From the NCBI GenBank assembly GCA_029339505.1, contig JAQISU010000166.1, forward strand, positions 7,101,501 to 7,165,500: 64,000 bases of DNA, given 5' to 3'. The translations under genes and the position numbers were made by a program. Source of the DNA: Unio delphinus. Lineage: Eukaryota > Mollusca > Bivalvia > Unionida > Unionidae. The stretch's first letter is position 1, and each line of letters starts with the position of its first letter. A model generated the notes under the pieces. The model saw nothing but the letters and a program-made list of their open reading frames with translations. It searched no databases and was not told the origin of the DNA. Shown here in pieces: positions 47,004-59,076 of the stretch.

Positions 47004-47841
47004 GTATAAACAAGGCTTTAATGCTTCCATACATTTTTTATTTTAGGGGAAAAGAGAGATATTGTCATAATATTTCCACTGTCTCATTTTTGCTTTTGGC
47101 ACTGTTGTAATTCCATGAGCAGTTGGTTTTTGTTAAAGTTTTCACTGGCATATATTTCCTAAACCACTTGATGGATATTCATAATGCTTTACATGATTTA
47201 TTGTGATGATAAAAACAATTCCCACTGTAGCACACCTTTGACCTTTGAAGTCAAGGTCACAGTCCTAGAAGTTTTGCATTAATGTTTTGCTAAAATTGTT
47301 TGATTTAGTTATATTTCTACACCCTTGATTGATTTTGCTCATATTTTTGGTGAATTCATTGTGGAACTGGCTATGTTTCTTTTGCAACACATTCACTTGC
47401 CCTTAAAACCAGTCTGGCTTGAAAATCTTGTAATTGGTACTCCTGATTAGATGTTAACATAGGGTTTCACCCAAATACTCTTTTTGATCTCTAGTTGGTT
47501 CTAACAACACTTGTGCCAATTATGTATAAATTGGTCGTTGAAACTCTTATTATCACTCATGAATATCTCAGTTTTGTTTTTAACACATAGCAGTTAAAAT
47601 AATGAAATGGTGTTATTTTGGATTTATAAATTTCATTTTAGCCAGTTGAGTATTAGTTCCATTTAAGGACTTCAGTTGTTTCTTAGCTGTTTTTGAAGAC
47701 TGCTTAATGGTTTTTCATGAATTTACTTAAGCTGCAGGAATTAATCTTTGCATATGTTTTCTTTAGAGATTTATTTTATGAACTTGAAACTAAATCAATT
47801 AATTAATTTAGCCAGTATGTGTGTGTGTGTGTGTGTGTGTG

Positions 47842-47936
<95 letters not shown>

Positions 47937-48426
47937 TAAAAATACCATTTTAAATGTAAAATATACCACCTTTAAAAATGAAATTTTTTTTATTAAAAAA
48001 ATTATTTTTAAACAAAACATATTTTTATGTGGGCTTTCATCCCCAAATCATTGACAAAAGAAAATACTTGTTTGTCATTTTTAATTTAATCTTGCACTTT
48101 CTTGTGTTTTGCATGTCGCACAATTGTATCTTTACTTTTTTTCAGAGTATATACAGTAGCTGCAGTCCAATTACATTCGTTTTGTAATTAGACTGATGAA
48201 CAGATTTATGCAATAGAGCAGTTTCATGTTGTGTGTTATAATTCCATTAAATATAATGTTAGGTGTTTGAATTCTAATAAATGTATTAGGCATTTGAATT
48301 TTATTAAATGTGTTTGGCATTTGATTTCTAATAAATATACCTATTAGGCATTTGAATTCTATTATGTTAAGCTTTTGAATTCTATTAAATGTGTTAGGCT
48401 GTTGAACAGTTATCTATGATTTACAG
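47004..48426 (+). other. intron 14
   Basis: It contains a stretch at 47110-47560 that looks like a dispersed repeat (it has ACCTTTGACCTTTGAAGTCA directly followed by AGGTCACAG, a combination I associate with common bivalve intronic repeats), a compound microsatellite at 47817-47934, and a degenerate ~35-bp repeat at 48240-48410 (core GGCATTTGAATTCTATTAAA). Confidence 0.6.
47817..47934. repeat. (GT)n-(AT)n compound microsatellite
   Basis: About 13 GT dinucleotides, then AA and about 45 AT dinucleotides. It generates Ile/Tyr frames on both strands. Confidence 0.98.
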
Positions 48427-48535
48427 GCAAGGTTCAGAGGATGCTGGTGTATCTAGGGAAGTATCAAGCAAGAAATGCTGCAGACACATTGCTGAGGGCC
48501 ATCAAAACCAGTCATGCGTCAGACCATAACTTGGG
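48427..48535 (+). CDS. CFAP54: CFAP54 exon 15
   Basis: It follows TCTATGATTTACAG and ends at TTGGG|GTATGT. It encodes KVQRMLVYLGKYQARNAADT and LLRAIKTSHASDHNLG, a helix pair in which the Lys/Arg and Ala spacing matches a TPR. The open frame continues 187 bp past the donor by chance. The 43-bp mega-array begins about 130 bp downstream. Confidence 0.88.
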
Positions 48536-48661
48536 GTATGTACGAATTGGCAGGAACGGAAGTTCATTTCTAATGCAATTCAGACCTGGGTCAAGGAAAG
48601 TTCTCTCAATTTTGATTCACCCAGAACAACATTACTATTTTCAACTATCTCTGTTTCCCCA

Positions 48662-51600
48662 CTGGGTTCAGGGATGTAGAATAGGCTTTATGTACCCTAT
48701 GCATGATGTAAGAAGGATCTAGAATAGACTTGATGTACCCTATGCATGTTGTAAGAAGGATCTAGAATAGACTTGATGTACCCTATGCATGATGTAAGAA
48801 GGATGTAGAATAGACTTGATGTACCCTATGCATGATGTAAGAAGGATGTACAATAGACTTGATGTACCCTATGCATGTTGTAAGAAGGATGTAGAATAGA
48901 CTTGATGTACCCTATGCATGATGTAAGAAGGATCTAGAATAGACTTGATGTACCCTATGCATGTTGTAAGAAGGATCTAGAATAGACTTGATGTACCCTA
49001 TGCATGATGTAAGAAGGATGTAGAATAGACTTGATGTACCGGAGTATGCATGATGTAAGAAGGATGTAGAATAGACTTGATGTACCCTATGCATGTTGTA
49101 AGAAGGATGTAGAATAGACTTGATGTACCCTATGCATGTTGTAAGAAGGATCTAGAATAGACTTGATGTACCCTATGCATGATGTAAGAAGGATCTAGAA
49201 TAGACTTGATGTACCCTATGCATGTTGTAAGAAGGATCTAGAATAGACTTGATATACCCTATGCATGTTGTAAGAAGGATCTAGAATAGACTTGATGTAC
49301 CCTATGCATGATGTAAGAAGGATGTAGAATAGACTTGATGTACCCTATGCATGTTGTAAGAAGGATGTAGAATAGACTTGATGTACCCTATGCATGTTGT
49401 AAGAAGGATCTAGAATAGACTTGATATACCCTATGCATGTTGTAAGAAGGATCTAGAATAGACTTGATGTACCCTATGCATGATGTAAGAAGGATGTAGA
49501 ATAGACTTGATGTACCCTATGCATGTTGTAAGAAGGATCTAGAATAGACTTGATATACCCTATGCATGTTGTAAGAAGGATGTAGAATAGACTTGATGTA
49601 CCCTATGCATGTTGTAAGAAGGATCTAGAATAGACTTGATGTACCCTATGCATGATGTAAGAAGGATCTAGAATAGACTTGATGTACCCTATGCATGTTG
49701 TAAGAAGGATCTAGAATAGACTTGATATACCCTATGCATGTTGTAAGAAGGATCTAGAATAGACTTGATGTACCCTATGCATGATGTAAGAAGGATGTAG
49801 AATAGACTTGATGTACCCTATGCATGTTGTAAGAAGGATGTAGAATAGACTTGATGTACCCTATGCATGTTGTAAGAAGGATGTAGAATAGACATGTTGT
49901 ACCCTATGCATATTGTAACAAGGATGTAGAATAGACTTGATGTACCCTATGCATGTTGTAAGAAGGATGTAGAATAGACTTGATGTACCCTATGCATGAT
50001 GTAAGAAGGATGTAGAATAGACTTGATGTACCCTATGCATGTTATAAGAAGGATGTAGAATAGACTTGATGTACCCTATGCATGTTGTAAGAAGGATGTA
50101 GAATAGATTTGATGTACCCTATGCATGATGTAAGAAGGATCTAGAATAGACTTGATGTACCCTATGCATGTTGTAAGAAGGATCTAGAATAGACTTGATA
50201 TACCCTATGCATGTTGTAAGAAGGATCTAGAATAGACTTGATGTACCCTATGCATGATGTAAGAAGGATGTAGAATAGACTTGATGTACCCTATGCATGT
50301 TGTAAGAAGGATGTAGAATAGACTTGATGTACCCTATGCATGTTGTAAGAAGGATGTAGAATAGACATGTTGTACCCTATGCATATTGTAACAAGGATGT
50401 AGAATAGACTTGATGTACCCTATGCATGTTGTAAGAAGGATGTAGAATAGACTTGATGTACCCTATGCATGTTGTAAGAAGGATCTAGAATAGACTTGAT
50501 ATACCCTATGCATGTTGTAAGAAGGATCTAGAATAGACTTGATGTACCCTATGCATGATGTAAGAAGGATGTAGAATAGACTTGATGTACCCTATGCATG
50601 TTGTAAGAAGGATGTAGAATAGACTTGATGTACCCTATGCATGTTGTAAGAAGGGTCTAGAATAGACTTGATATACCCTATGCATGTTGTAAGAAGGATG
50701 TAGAATATACTTGATGTACCCTATGCATGATGTAAGAAGGATGTAGAATAGACTTGATGTACCCTATGCATGTTGTAAGAAGGATCTAGAATAGACTTGA
50801 TATACCCTATGCATGTTGTAAGAAGGATCTAGAATAGACTTGATGTACCCTATGCATGATGTAAGAAGGATGTAGAATAGACTTGATGTACCCCATGCAT
50901 GTTGTAAGAAGGATGTAGAATAGACTTGATGTACCCTATCCATGTTGTAAGAAGGATGTAGAATAGACATGTTGTACCCTATGCATATTGTAACAAGGAT
51001 GTAGAATAGACTTGATGTACCCTATGCATGTTGTAAGAAGGATGTAGAATAGACTTGATGTACCCTATGCATGATGTAAGAAGGATGTAGAATAGACTTG
51101 ATGTACCCTATGCATGTTATAAGAAGGATGTAGAATAGACTTGATGTACCCTATGCATGTTGTAAGAAGGATGTAGAATAGATTTGATGTACCCTATGCA
51201 TGATGTAAGAAGGATCTAGAATAGACTTGATGTACCCTATGCATGTTGTAAGAAGGATCTAGAATAGACTTGATATACCCTATGCATGTTGTAAGAAGGA
51301 TCTAGAATAGACTTGATGTACCCTATGCATGATGTAAGAAGGATGTAGAATAGACTTGATGTACCCTATGCATGTTGTAAGAAGGATGTAGAATAGACTT
51401 GATGTACCCTATGCATGTTGTAAGAAGGATGTAGAATAGACATGTTGTACCCTATGCATATTGTAACAAGGATGTAGAATAGACTTGATGTACCCTATGC
51501 ATGTTGTAAGAAGGATGTAGAATAGACTTGATGTACCCTATGCATGATGTAAGAAGGATGTAGAATAGACTTGATGTACCCTATGCATGTTATAAGAAGG

Positions 51601-51965
51601 ATCTAGAATAGACTTGATGTACCCTATGCATGATGTAAGAAGGATCTAGAATAGACTTGATGTACCCTATGCATGTTGTAAGAAGGATCTAGAATAGACG
51701 ATGTACCCTATGCATGTTGTAAGAAGGATGTAGAATAGATTTGATGTACCCTATGCATGATGTAAGAAGGATCTAGAATAGACTTGATGTACCCTATGCA
51801 TGTTGTAAGAAGGATCTAGAATAGACTTGATGTACCCTATGCATGATGTAAGAAGGATCTAGAATAGACTTGATATACCCTATGCATGTTGTAAGAAAGA
51901 TCTAGAATAGACTTGATGTACCCTATGCATGTTGTAAGAAAGATGTAGAATAGGCTTGATGTATG
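48662..51965 (+). repeat. 43-bp minisatellite, about 77 copies, the largest array
   Basis: Unit: AGAATAGACTTGATGTACCC, TATGCATGTTGTAAGAAGGA, then TST. The main variants are GATGTAAG versus GTTGTAAG, GATCTAG versus GATGTAG, and GATATACC. Rare variants show block duplication: GACATGTTGTACCC at 49891, 50364, 50966 and 51439, TTATAAGAAGG at 50041 and 51116, and ATAGATTTGATG at 50103 and 51178. These give repeat distances of 473 (11 units) and 1075 (25 units). One unit carries a CCGGAG insertion near 49040. Confidence 0.97.
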
Positions 51966-52487
51966 GCAGAGCCTGCATGCCAAGCCCATATTCAAAGTTT
52001 TGCTGTGAAATGTGTAATCTTGACCCCATGGTCGAAATGATGAAGAAAACAAGTAGCTGAATAAATTGTCTACCCAATATATGATAATGATGATATCAGA
52101 AAAGTGATTGTTTGTCTTGGATCCTGTGATATGGCCTTGACAATAACTACAACCTACACTTACAAAGAAACCTAAGGATTGATTTCATTTTTAAAAATAT
52201 ACTTTCACCCCTTAAATGTACAACAGAAAAAAAGAAAAACAGTGATATTTGTAATAACATGCACTTTCACAGAATTTCTGCCTGTCTAGAGCAAATAATT
52301 AGAGGATATCAAGATTTATTGCATCAGTGTGAACAGCATGTCAAGTATTAAGAAAAATCCCAAATTTAAATTAAGCCAAAAGTGATAATAATTACAAACA
52401 TTAAACACGAACATGTTCAAAACAATGAATGAATAATGGAAGAGCTGACAGAATATGGAATTAATTCAGAATAAAACACAAAAGTAA

Positions 52488-53305
52488 ATCCAGTACAGTA
52501 TGTATCTGTAAACAGTAAATCCAGTACAGCATGTATCTATAAACAGTTAATCCAGTACAGGATATATATGTAGACAGTAAATCCAGTACAGTATGTATCT
52601 ATAAACAGTAAATCCAGTTCAGTATGTCTCTGTATACACTAAATCCAGTTCAGTTTGTATCGGTATACAGTAAATCCAGTTCAGTATGTATCTATATACA
52701 GTAAATCCAGTACAGTATATATTTGTATACAGTAAATACAGTACATTATGTATCTGTATATAGTAAATCCAGTACCGTATTTATCTGTATACAGTAAATA
52801 CAGTACCATATGAATCTATATAGAGTAAATCCAATCCAGTACAGTATGTATCTGTATACAATAAATCCAGTACATTATGTATCTATATAAAGTAAATCCA
52901 GTACAGTATGTATCTGTATACAGTAAATCCAGCACAGTATGTATCTGTAAACAGTAAATCCAGTACATTATGTATTTGTATACAGTAAATACAGTACCAT
53001 TTGTGTCTGTATAGAATAAATCCAATACAATATGTATCTGTATACAGTAAATCCAGTATATTATGTATCTGTATACAATAAATCTGGTACAGTATGTATC
53101 TATAAATAATAAATTAAGTACAGTATGTATCTATAAACAATAAATTCAGTACAGTATGTATATGTAAACAGTAAACTTAGTACAGTATGTATCTATAAAT
53201 AATAAATTCAGTACAGTATGTATCTATAAACAATAAATCCAGTACAATATTATCTGTAAACATTAAATTGAGTACAGTATGTATCTGTGAATAGAAAATC
53301 TCATA
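52488..53305 (+). repeat. 31-bp minisatellite, about 26 copies
   Basis: The unit core is AGTAAATCCAGTACAGTATG plus TATCTGTATAC. Moderately diverged, more so in the 3' third, where AATAAATT replaces AGTAAATC. Confidence 0.94.
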
Positions 53306-53824
53306 TAGTATGTAGCACATAAGCTCACCATTATTGAACTTGTTTATATCAGCAAGGTATGTTTTAGAAAAGAAACATTTTGTTTGGAAGTTTTTTTATT
53401 TGATACAGTATTTAAGACACAGATTTAATGTTATGGATTTTTGTGGGCATGCAAAATTTGTAACATTACATTAATCACAATAGTAAAATTAAAAATAGTT
53501 ATTTGAAGGTAATTAATTCTGTAAATATAGTAATAGTATGAAAGGTATTGTGTATTAACTCTCCATTTTATGCCAGAAGTCAGAGCTTTGGCTGCCATGT
53601 TTGGAGAATTATTAAATTGCTTACATTGATACTTCAATTTGGCATGCGAATAGATTTTACTGACATGTAAAGTGAAAATACTTAAAGAATTATTTATTGT
53701 GGAAATTAGGAAAACTGGATGCAGATAAGATGAAATGATACTTATCTACTTTTTAACATTTAATAATTTAAACTGACCTAATATGAAAATAATAATGATG
53801 CATATATCCATATATCTTTCCCAG

Positions 53825-53984
53825 GCTGATGCGACAAGCATACCTGGAGATTGCCCTGGTGTACCTGTGCAGTTCAGGTATGGCTGTCATGAAGGAAGGG
53901 TTGGCTATTGAGATTATTCGGGAAAGTGGAGATGAGAGTGCCACCGTTGTAACATCAAGCAAAGATTTCAAGAAGACATATAAG
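53825..53984 (+). CDS. CFAP54: CFAP54 exon 16
   Basis: Acceptor ATATCTTTCCCAG, donor AAG|GTAAGG. LMRQAYLEIALVYLCSSGMA, then VMKEGLAIEIIRESGDESAT and VVTSSKDFKKTYK. The first segment is a clear TPR helix. The previous exon ends in HNLG and this one completes that glycine and continues with LMRQAYLEIA, which reads smoothly across the 5.3 kb array-filled intron. Confidence 0.9.
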
Positions 53985-54282
53985 GTAAGGTCTGTTATCA
54001 ATTGCTTAGGTTAGTTTGAAAGAGCTGACCCAAAAACTTTATTTCACTAATAAATAAATATTATCACTTAAATAGTTAAGCATGGTGGTGAAATAGAGAA
54101 GAAGAGATGGTAATAAGTAGCAAGAATACATGATTTCGTGCTAAATTTATTAAAAGTATATTAACCTTTTCTAAAATGTTTTAATTATATTTTAAAATCC
54201 CCAATATTTTATACAGACTGTCACATCAGATCATATAGGTATAATAAACAAACAATTGCAACTATCCTTATCTAACAACTAA

Positions 54283-55300
54283 ATCATATCAATGGAGTTG
54301 TGGGTACCATACAATGCATCAGTTTTCTTTGCCTTGTCTAAGTCATATCAATGGAGTTGTGGGTACCATACAATGCATCAATTTGCTTTGCCTTGTCTAA
54401 GTCATATCAATGGAGTTGTGGGTACCATACAATGCATCAGTTTGCTTTGCCTTGTCTAACTAAGTCATATCAATGGAGTTGTAGGTACCATACAATGCAT
54501 CAATTTGCTTTGCCTTGTCTAAGTCATATCAATGGAGTTGTGGGTACCATACAATGCATCAGTTTGCTTTGCCTTGTCTAACTAAGTCAGATCAATGGAG
54601 TTGTAGGTACCATACAATGCATCAATTTGCTTTGCCTTGTCTAAGTCATATCAATGGAGTTGTGGGTACCATACAATGCATCAGTTTGCTTTGCCTTGTC
54701 TAACTAAGTCAGATCAATGGAGTTGTGGGTACCATACAATGCATCAGTTTGCTTTGCCTTGTTTAAGTCATATCAATGGAGTTGTGGGTACCATACAATG
54801 CATCAGTTTGCTTTGCCTTGTCTAACTAAGTCATATCAATGGAGTTGTAGGTACCATACAATGCATCAGTTTGCTTTGTCTTGTCTAACTAAGTCATATC
54901 AATGGAGATGTGGGTACCATACAATGCATCAGTTTGCTTTGCCTTGTCTAAGTCAGATCAATGGAGTTGTGGGTACCATACAATGCATCAGTTTTCTTTG
55001 CCTTGTCTAAGTCAGATCAATGGAGTTGTAGGTACCATACAATGCATCAGTTTGCTTTGCCTTGTCTAAGTCATATCAATGGAGTTGTGGGTACCATACA
55101 ATGCATCAGTTTGCTTTGCCTTGTCTAACTAAGTCATATCAATGGAGATGAGGGTACCATACAATGCATCAGTTTACTTTGCCTTGTCTAACTAAGTCAT
55201 ATCAATGGAGTTGTGGGTACCATACAATGCATCAGTTTGCTTTGCCTTGTCTAAGTCAGATCAATGGAGTTGAGGGTACCATACATGTGACATTGCATCA
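54283..55300 (+). repeat. 59/63-bp minisatellite, about 17 copies
   Basis: Core ATATCAATGGAGTTGTGGGT, ACCATACAATGCATCAGTTT, GCTTTGCCTTGTCTAAGTC. Units come in two lengths: TCTAAGTC (59 bp) and TCTAACTAAGTC (63 bp), interspersed. Two decayed copies continue to about 55410. Confidence 0.96.
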
Positions 55301-55784
55301 GGTTGGTTAACAAGTAATACATTTCAAAATATGTATTCAAATTAAGGTAGATTTATGGAATTGAGGGTACCATACATTTTACAATACATTGAGTTGCTTT
55401 ACCAATAATACAGTCAAAAAACATATTTGAATTACTTTATTTAACTTTTGAAAAAGATGTTTATGAACTGAACATTAAATGAGTAGAAAGAATTTCAAAG
55501 AAACACAATTTCAGTATTGTAGATCCCACTAGAATATTTCAATTAATAATAATAAATGTAATTTAACTGACTAATAATTGATTTCCCATGAGACCTTAAG
55601 GGACATACACTGTTTAATATGTATACACATGATTAGAAAAGAGTTAATAAATGAGTTGGTGGGTTGGTATCATGCAAATATTAAACTTAAAACTTACAGA
55701 ATGTACATTATATCATTGTATCATGTTTATAACTCACACACATACGAATACAGGAGAGACTGAAAGAATATAGTAAGATAAAAG

Positions 55785-57338
55785 CTTAGGTTTGATGTTG
55801 ATTGCAAAGAATACAGAGTTAGCATTGCCTGTTTCCATATCACTTAGGTTTGATGTTGATTGCAAAGAATACAGAGTTAGCATTGCCTGTTTCCATATCA
55901 CTTAGGTTTGATGTTGATTGCAAAGAATACAGAGTTAGCATTGCCTGTTTCCATATCACTTAGGTTTGATGTTGATTGCAAAGAATACAGAGTTAGCATT
56001 GCCTGTTTCCATATCACTTAGGTTTGATGTTGATTGCAAAGAATACAGAGTTAGCATTGCCTGTTTTCATATCACTTAGGTTTGATGTTGATTGCAAAGA
56101 ATACAGAGTTAGCAATGCCTGTTTCCATATCATTAGGTTTGATGTTGATCATAAAGAATACAGAGTTAGCATTGCCTGTTTCCATATCACTTAGGTTTGA
56201 TGTTGATTGCAAAGAATACAGAGTTAGCATTGCCTGTTTCCATATCACTTAGGTTTGATGTTGATTGCAAAGAATACAGAGTTATCATTGCCTGTTTTCA
56301 TATCACTTAGGTTTGATGTTGATTGCAAAGAATACAGAGTTAGCAATGCCTGTTTCCATATCATTAGGTTTGATGTTGATCATAAAGAATACAGAGTTAG
56401 CATTGCCTGTTTCCATATCACTTAGGTTTGATGTTGATTGGAAAGAATACAGAGTTAGCATTGCCTGTTTTCATATCATTAGGTTTGATGTTGATCGCAA
56501 AGAATACAGAGTTAGCATTGCCTGTTTGCATATCACTTAGGTTTGATGTTGATCACAAATGATACAGAGTTAGCATTGCCTGTTTCCATATCACTTAGGT
56601 TTGATGTTGATCACAAATGATACAGAGTTAGCATTGCCTGTTTCCATATCACTTAGGTTTGATGTTGATCACAAATGATACAGAGTTAGCATTGCCTGTT
56701 TCCATATCACTTAGGTTTGATGTTGATCGCAAAGAATACAGAGTTAATATTGCCTGTTTTCGTATCATTTTGGTTTAATGTTGATCGCAAAGAATACAGA
56801 GTTACCATAGCCTGTTTTCATATCACTTAGGTTTGATGTTGATCGCAAAGAATACAGAGTTAGCATTGCCTGTTTTCATATCATTAGGTCTAATGTTGAT
56901 CGCAAAGAATACAGAGTTAGCATTGCCTGTTTTCATATCATTAGGTTTGATGTTGATTGCAAAGAATACAGAGTTAGCATAGCCTGTTTTCATATAATTT
57001 GGTTTGATGTTGATTGCAAAGAATACAGAGTTACCATAGCCTGTTTTCATATCACTTAGGTTTGATGTTGATCGCAAAGAATACAGAGTTAGCATTGCCT
57101 GTTTTCATATCATTAGGTTTGATGTTGATCGCAAAGAATACAGAGTTAGCATTGCCTGTTTTCATATCATTAGGTTTGATGTTGATCGCAAAGAATACAG
57201 AGTTAGCATTGCCTGTTTTCATACCATTAGGTTTGATGTTGATCGCAAAGAATACGGAATTAGCATTGCCTGTTTTCATATCATTAGGTTTGATGTTGAT
57301 CGCAAAGATTACAGAGTTAGCAATGCCTGTTTTCATAT
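55785..57338 (+). repeat. 58/57-bp minisatellite, about 27 copies
   Basis: Core TTAGGTTTGATGTTGATTGC, AAAGAATACAGAGTTAGCAT, TGCCTGTTTCCATATCAC. Upstream units are 58 bp (ATCACTTAGG); many downstream units are 57 bp (ATCATTAGG), which keeps both strands open as frames of 90-112 codons. The first six units are nearly identical. Confidence 0.96.
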
Positions 57339-57560
57339 GGAATATATTCTGACAGATTCTTCATTGTCTCTTGATTGTGTGTTTTAAAAACAATTATAGA
57401 TTTATAGGTTTCAATGAGTAGATAAATAACAAAGAAAACAAAAAACCATTTTTCATTTTCTAGCTTTATAACAAAGATTTTGAAAGTATACAGATTTGGT
57501 TGTAATATACTTAGAACACATACACTTTATAAACTGCATTTTCTATATTCCTATGATCAG

Positions 57561-57816
57561 ACAAAGAAGGAGAGGATGAAAGCCAAAAGTAAGGAGGACC
57601 TTAATGAGCAGGACAAAGAACGTAGGGCAGCTTTTCTGGCCATCAGATGTGCTGCAGCAGTTGCAAACTCACAGCGTAAGCGTCATCTTTTGACTGGTGA
57701 TGTGAGTGTCACAACTCAGAAACTGACTCAAAAGGCACAGGAGGAAATTCCAGAGTTTTTGGCTTTGGACCTTGTGAATCTCTACGTTTTAGGAAAGAAA
57801 AAGAAGGTTTATAAGA
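57561..57816 (+). CDS. CFAP54: CFAP54 exon 17 (last recognised in window)
   Basis: Phase 0 after TTCCTATGATCAG. A highly charged opening (TKKERMKAKSKEDLNEQDKE), then RRAAFLAIRCAAAVANSQRK, a spacer, and IPEFLALDLVNLYVLGKKKK. Two donors sit 4 bp apart: AAGA|GTAGGT (end 57816) and AGTAG|GTATAT (end 57820). They leave different phases and the next exon is not in the window, so the end is ambiguous by 4 bp. The charged N-terminal part looks like a single long helix. Confidence 0.88.
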
Positions 57817-58212
57817 GTAGGTATATTACTGCATAATGAAAATTTAGTCCTTTGCTTGAGCATCTGGTTTCAAATGCCCATGTTAATTTAAAATACAAAT
57901 CTAACTTTGTCAAAGATTTTATCAAAGACATTGTATAATGTTCTGGCAGATCTGGGCCTTTGTAAAACAAAATTTGGGAAAGTGATTTTAACATATAGTT
58001 AAGTCAGAGATCAGTTTAAAGATTCCATTCCAATAATTTACATTACAGTATAACTAATATATGAAAAGAAGAAAGAAAATTCATCTTTCAGAAATATACT
58101 TTCCCACTTATAGGGTACAAGACAATCCAGGCATTGTTATTTATTCATGAAAATTTAAAGGACATGGTTTATTATGGGCAAAACAATGAGAACTTTAAGC
58201 GTATTTAAGACT

Positions 58213-58735
58213 TTTTGTTATGGTTATGCCATATCCACTGTTTGCTATGGTTATGTCATATCCAGTATTTGCTATGGTGATGCCATATCCACTATTTGTT
58301 ATTGTGATGCCATGTCTACTATTTGCTATGGTTATGCCATATTTACTATTTGTTATGGTTATGCCATATCAACTGTTTGTTATGGTTATGTCATATCCAG
58401 TATTTGCTATGGTGATGCCATATCCACCATTTGTTTCAGTTATGCCTTATCCAGTGTGTGTTATGGTTATGTCATATCCACTATTTGTTATGGTTATGCC
58501 ATATCCACTATTTGTTATTGTGATGCCATGTCTACTATTTGCTATGGTTATGCCATATTTACTATTTGTTATGGTTATGCCACATCCACTATTTGTAATG
58601 ATTATGTCATATCCATTATTTGCTACGGTGATTCCATATCCACTATTTGTTATGGTGATGCCATGTTTACTATTTGCTATGGTTATGTCATATTCAGTAT
58701 TTGCTATGGTGATGCCATGTCTAAAATCAACTCTT
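58213..58735 (+). repeat. 27-bp minisatellite, about 19 copies
   Basis: The unit is TTATGGTTATGCCATATCCA plus CTATTTG. With a 27-bp period two plus-strand frames stay open for over 180 codons (9-residue repeats such as ICYGYAIST). I treat these as by-products, since the array ends flush against a retroelement end and the frames have no flanking coding context. Confidence 0.95.
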
Positions 58736-59044
58736 AATCACCTTCATTTTCCATATATTGTCCTCTGATGTGATCGCCTTGGTTTGATTGGGGACAGTTG
58801 AAGGTCCCATATTCCTACAATGTTCATGTATGACCAATGAATCTCTACTGAAGTGTTCCTTAATCTGGTTTCTAACACTCTGCCTGTTTCCCAATGTAAT
58901 CTTTCTTACAATCATTACATTTAATGTAATAAACCACACCAGATTTTTTACAAAATTTTCAATTTTGTCCTTCGGCATGTGCAAATTGTTGTCTTTAAGA
59001 GTTGTATGGTTTGTGATGTATTCAATAGACTCAGCCGCTCTCAA
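58727..59044 (-). pseudogene. Penelope-like GIY-YIG endonuclease remnant
   Basis: An open 105-codon frame. LVWFITLNVMIVRKITLGNR then QSVRNQIKEHF aligns by eye with the GIY-YIG core pattern (VVYxIxCxxC...YIGeTgrslrtRikeH): the arginine/lysine and EH positions are kept, but the cysteines, the YIG and the ET are lost (LNVMIV, KITLGN). The catalytic site is therefore destroyed. Confidence 0.72.
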
Positions 59045-59076
59045 GTGTCATAGATCATCATCCAGTGTCTCACTAA

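Larger units (their letters stand above)
48536..53824 (+). other. intron 15
   Basis: 5.3 kb, of which about 4.1 kb is two minisatellites (43-bp and 31-bp units). The flanks (48536-48660, 51970-52485, 53300-53824) show nothing recognisable. Confidence 0.7.
53985..57560 (+). other. intron 16
   Basis: 3.6 kb, mostly two adjacent minisatellites (59-bp and 58-bp units) of unrelated sequence. 55420-55780 and 57340-57560 are unremarkable. Confidence 0.7.
1549..57816 (+). other. CFAP54: CFAP54 gene, internal part (17 exons; both ends outside window)
   Basis: Seventeen exons were assembled by reading open frames bounded by AG acceptors and GT donors. The phase leaving each exon (2,2,0,0,0,2,1,1,2,1,0,0,2,1,2,0) is exactly what the next exon needs, so the chain is probably complete. 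The product is about 950 residues of an alpha-helical, TPR-like protein that I recognise as CFAP54 from segments such as SYKWWADALDLI, DYALYDVGEGCEV and LPLFTLYLYF. Known role of the family: CFAP54/FAP54 is a component of the C1d projection of the ciliary central apparatus, with CFAP46, CFAP74 and CFAP221; loss in mouse impairs cilia and sperm motility. The reading frame has no internal stop or frameshift, so the gene looks functional. Start codon, promoter, stop and polyA site lie outside the window. Identification rests on recalled family similarity, not a search. Confidence 0.88.

Noticed and set aside
54283..57338. A CRISPR array, because units are regular and about 58-59 bp.
   Set aside because: There is no repeat/spacer alternation; the whole unit repeats. 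The context is an animal intron without cas genes.
55785..57338. Paired sense/antisense proteins of 90-118 codons.
   Set aside because: By-products of 57-bp units in the minisatellite; interrupted wherever a 58-bp unit occurs.
58174..58737. 187-codon Cys/Tyr-rich protein (9-residue repeats).
   Set aside because: A 27-bp minisatellite with two equally long overlapping frames on the same strand; no sign of selection for one frame.
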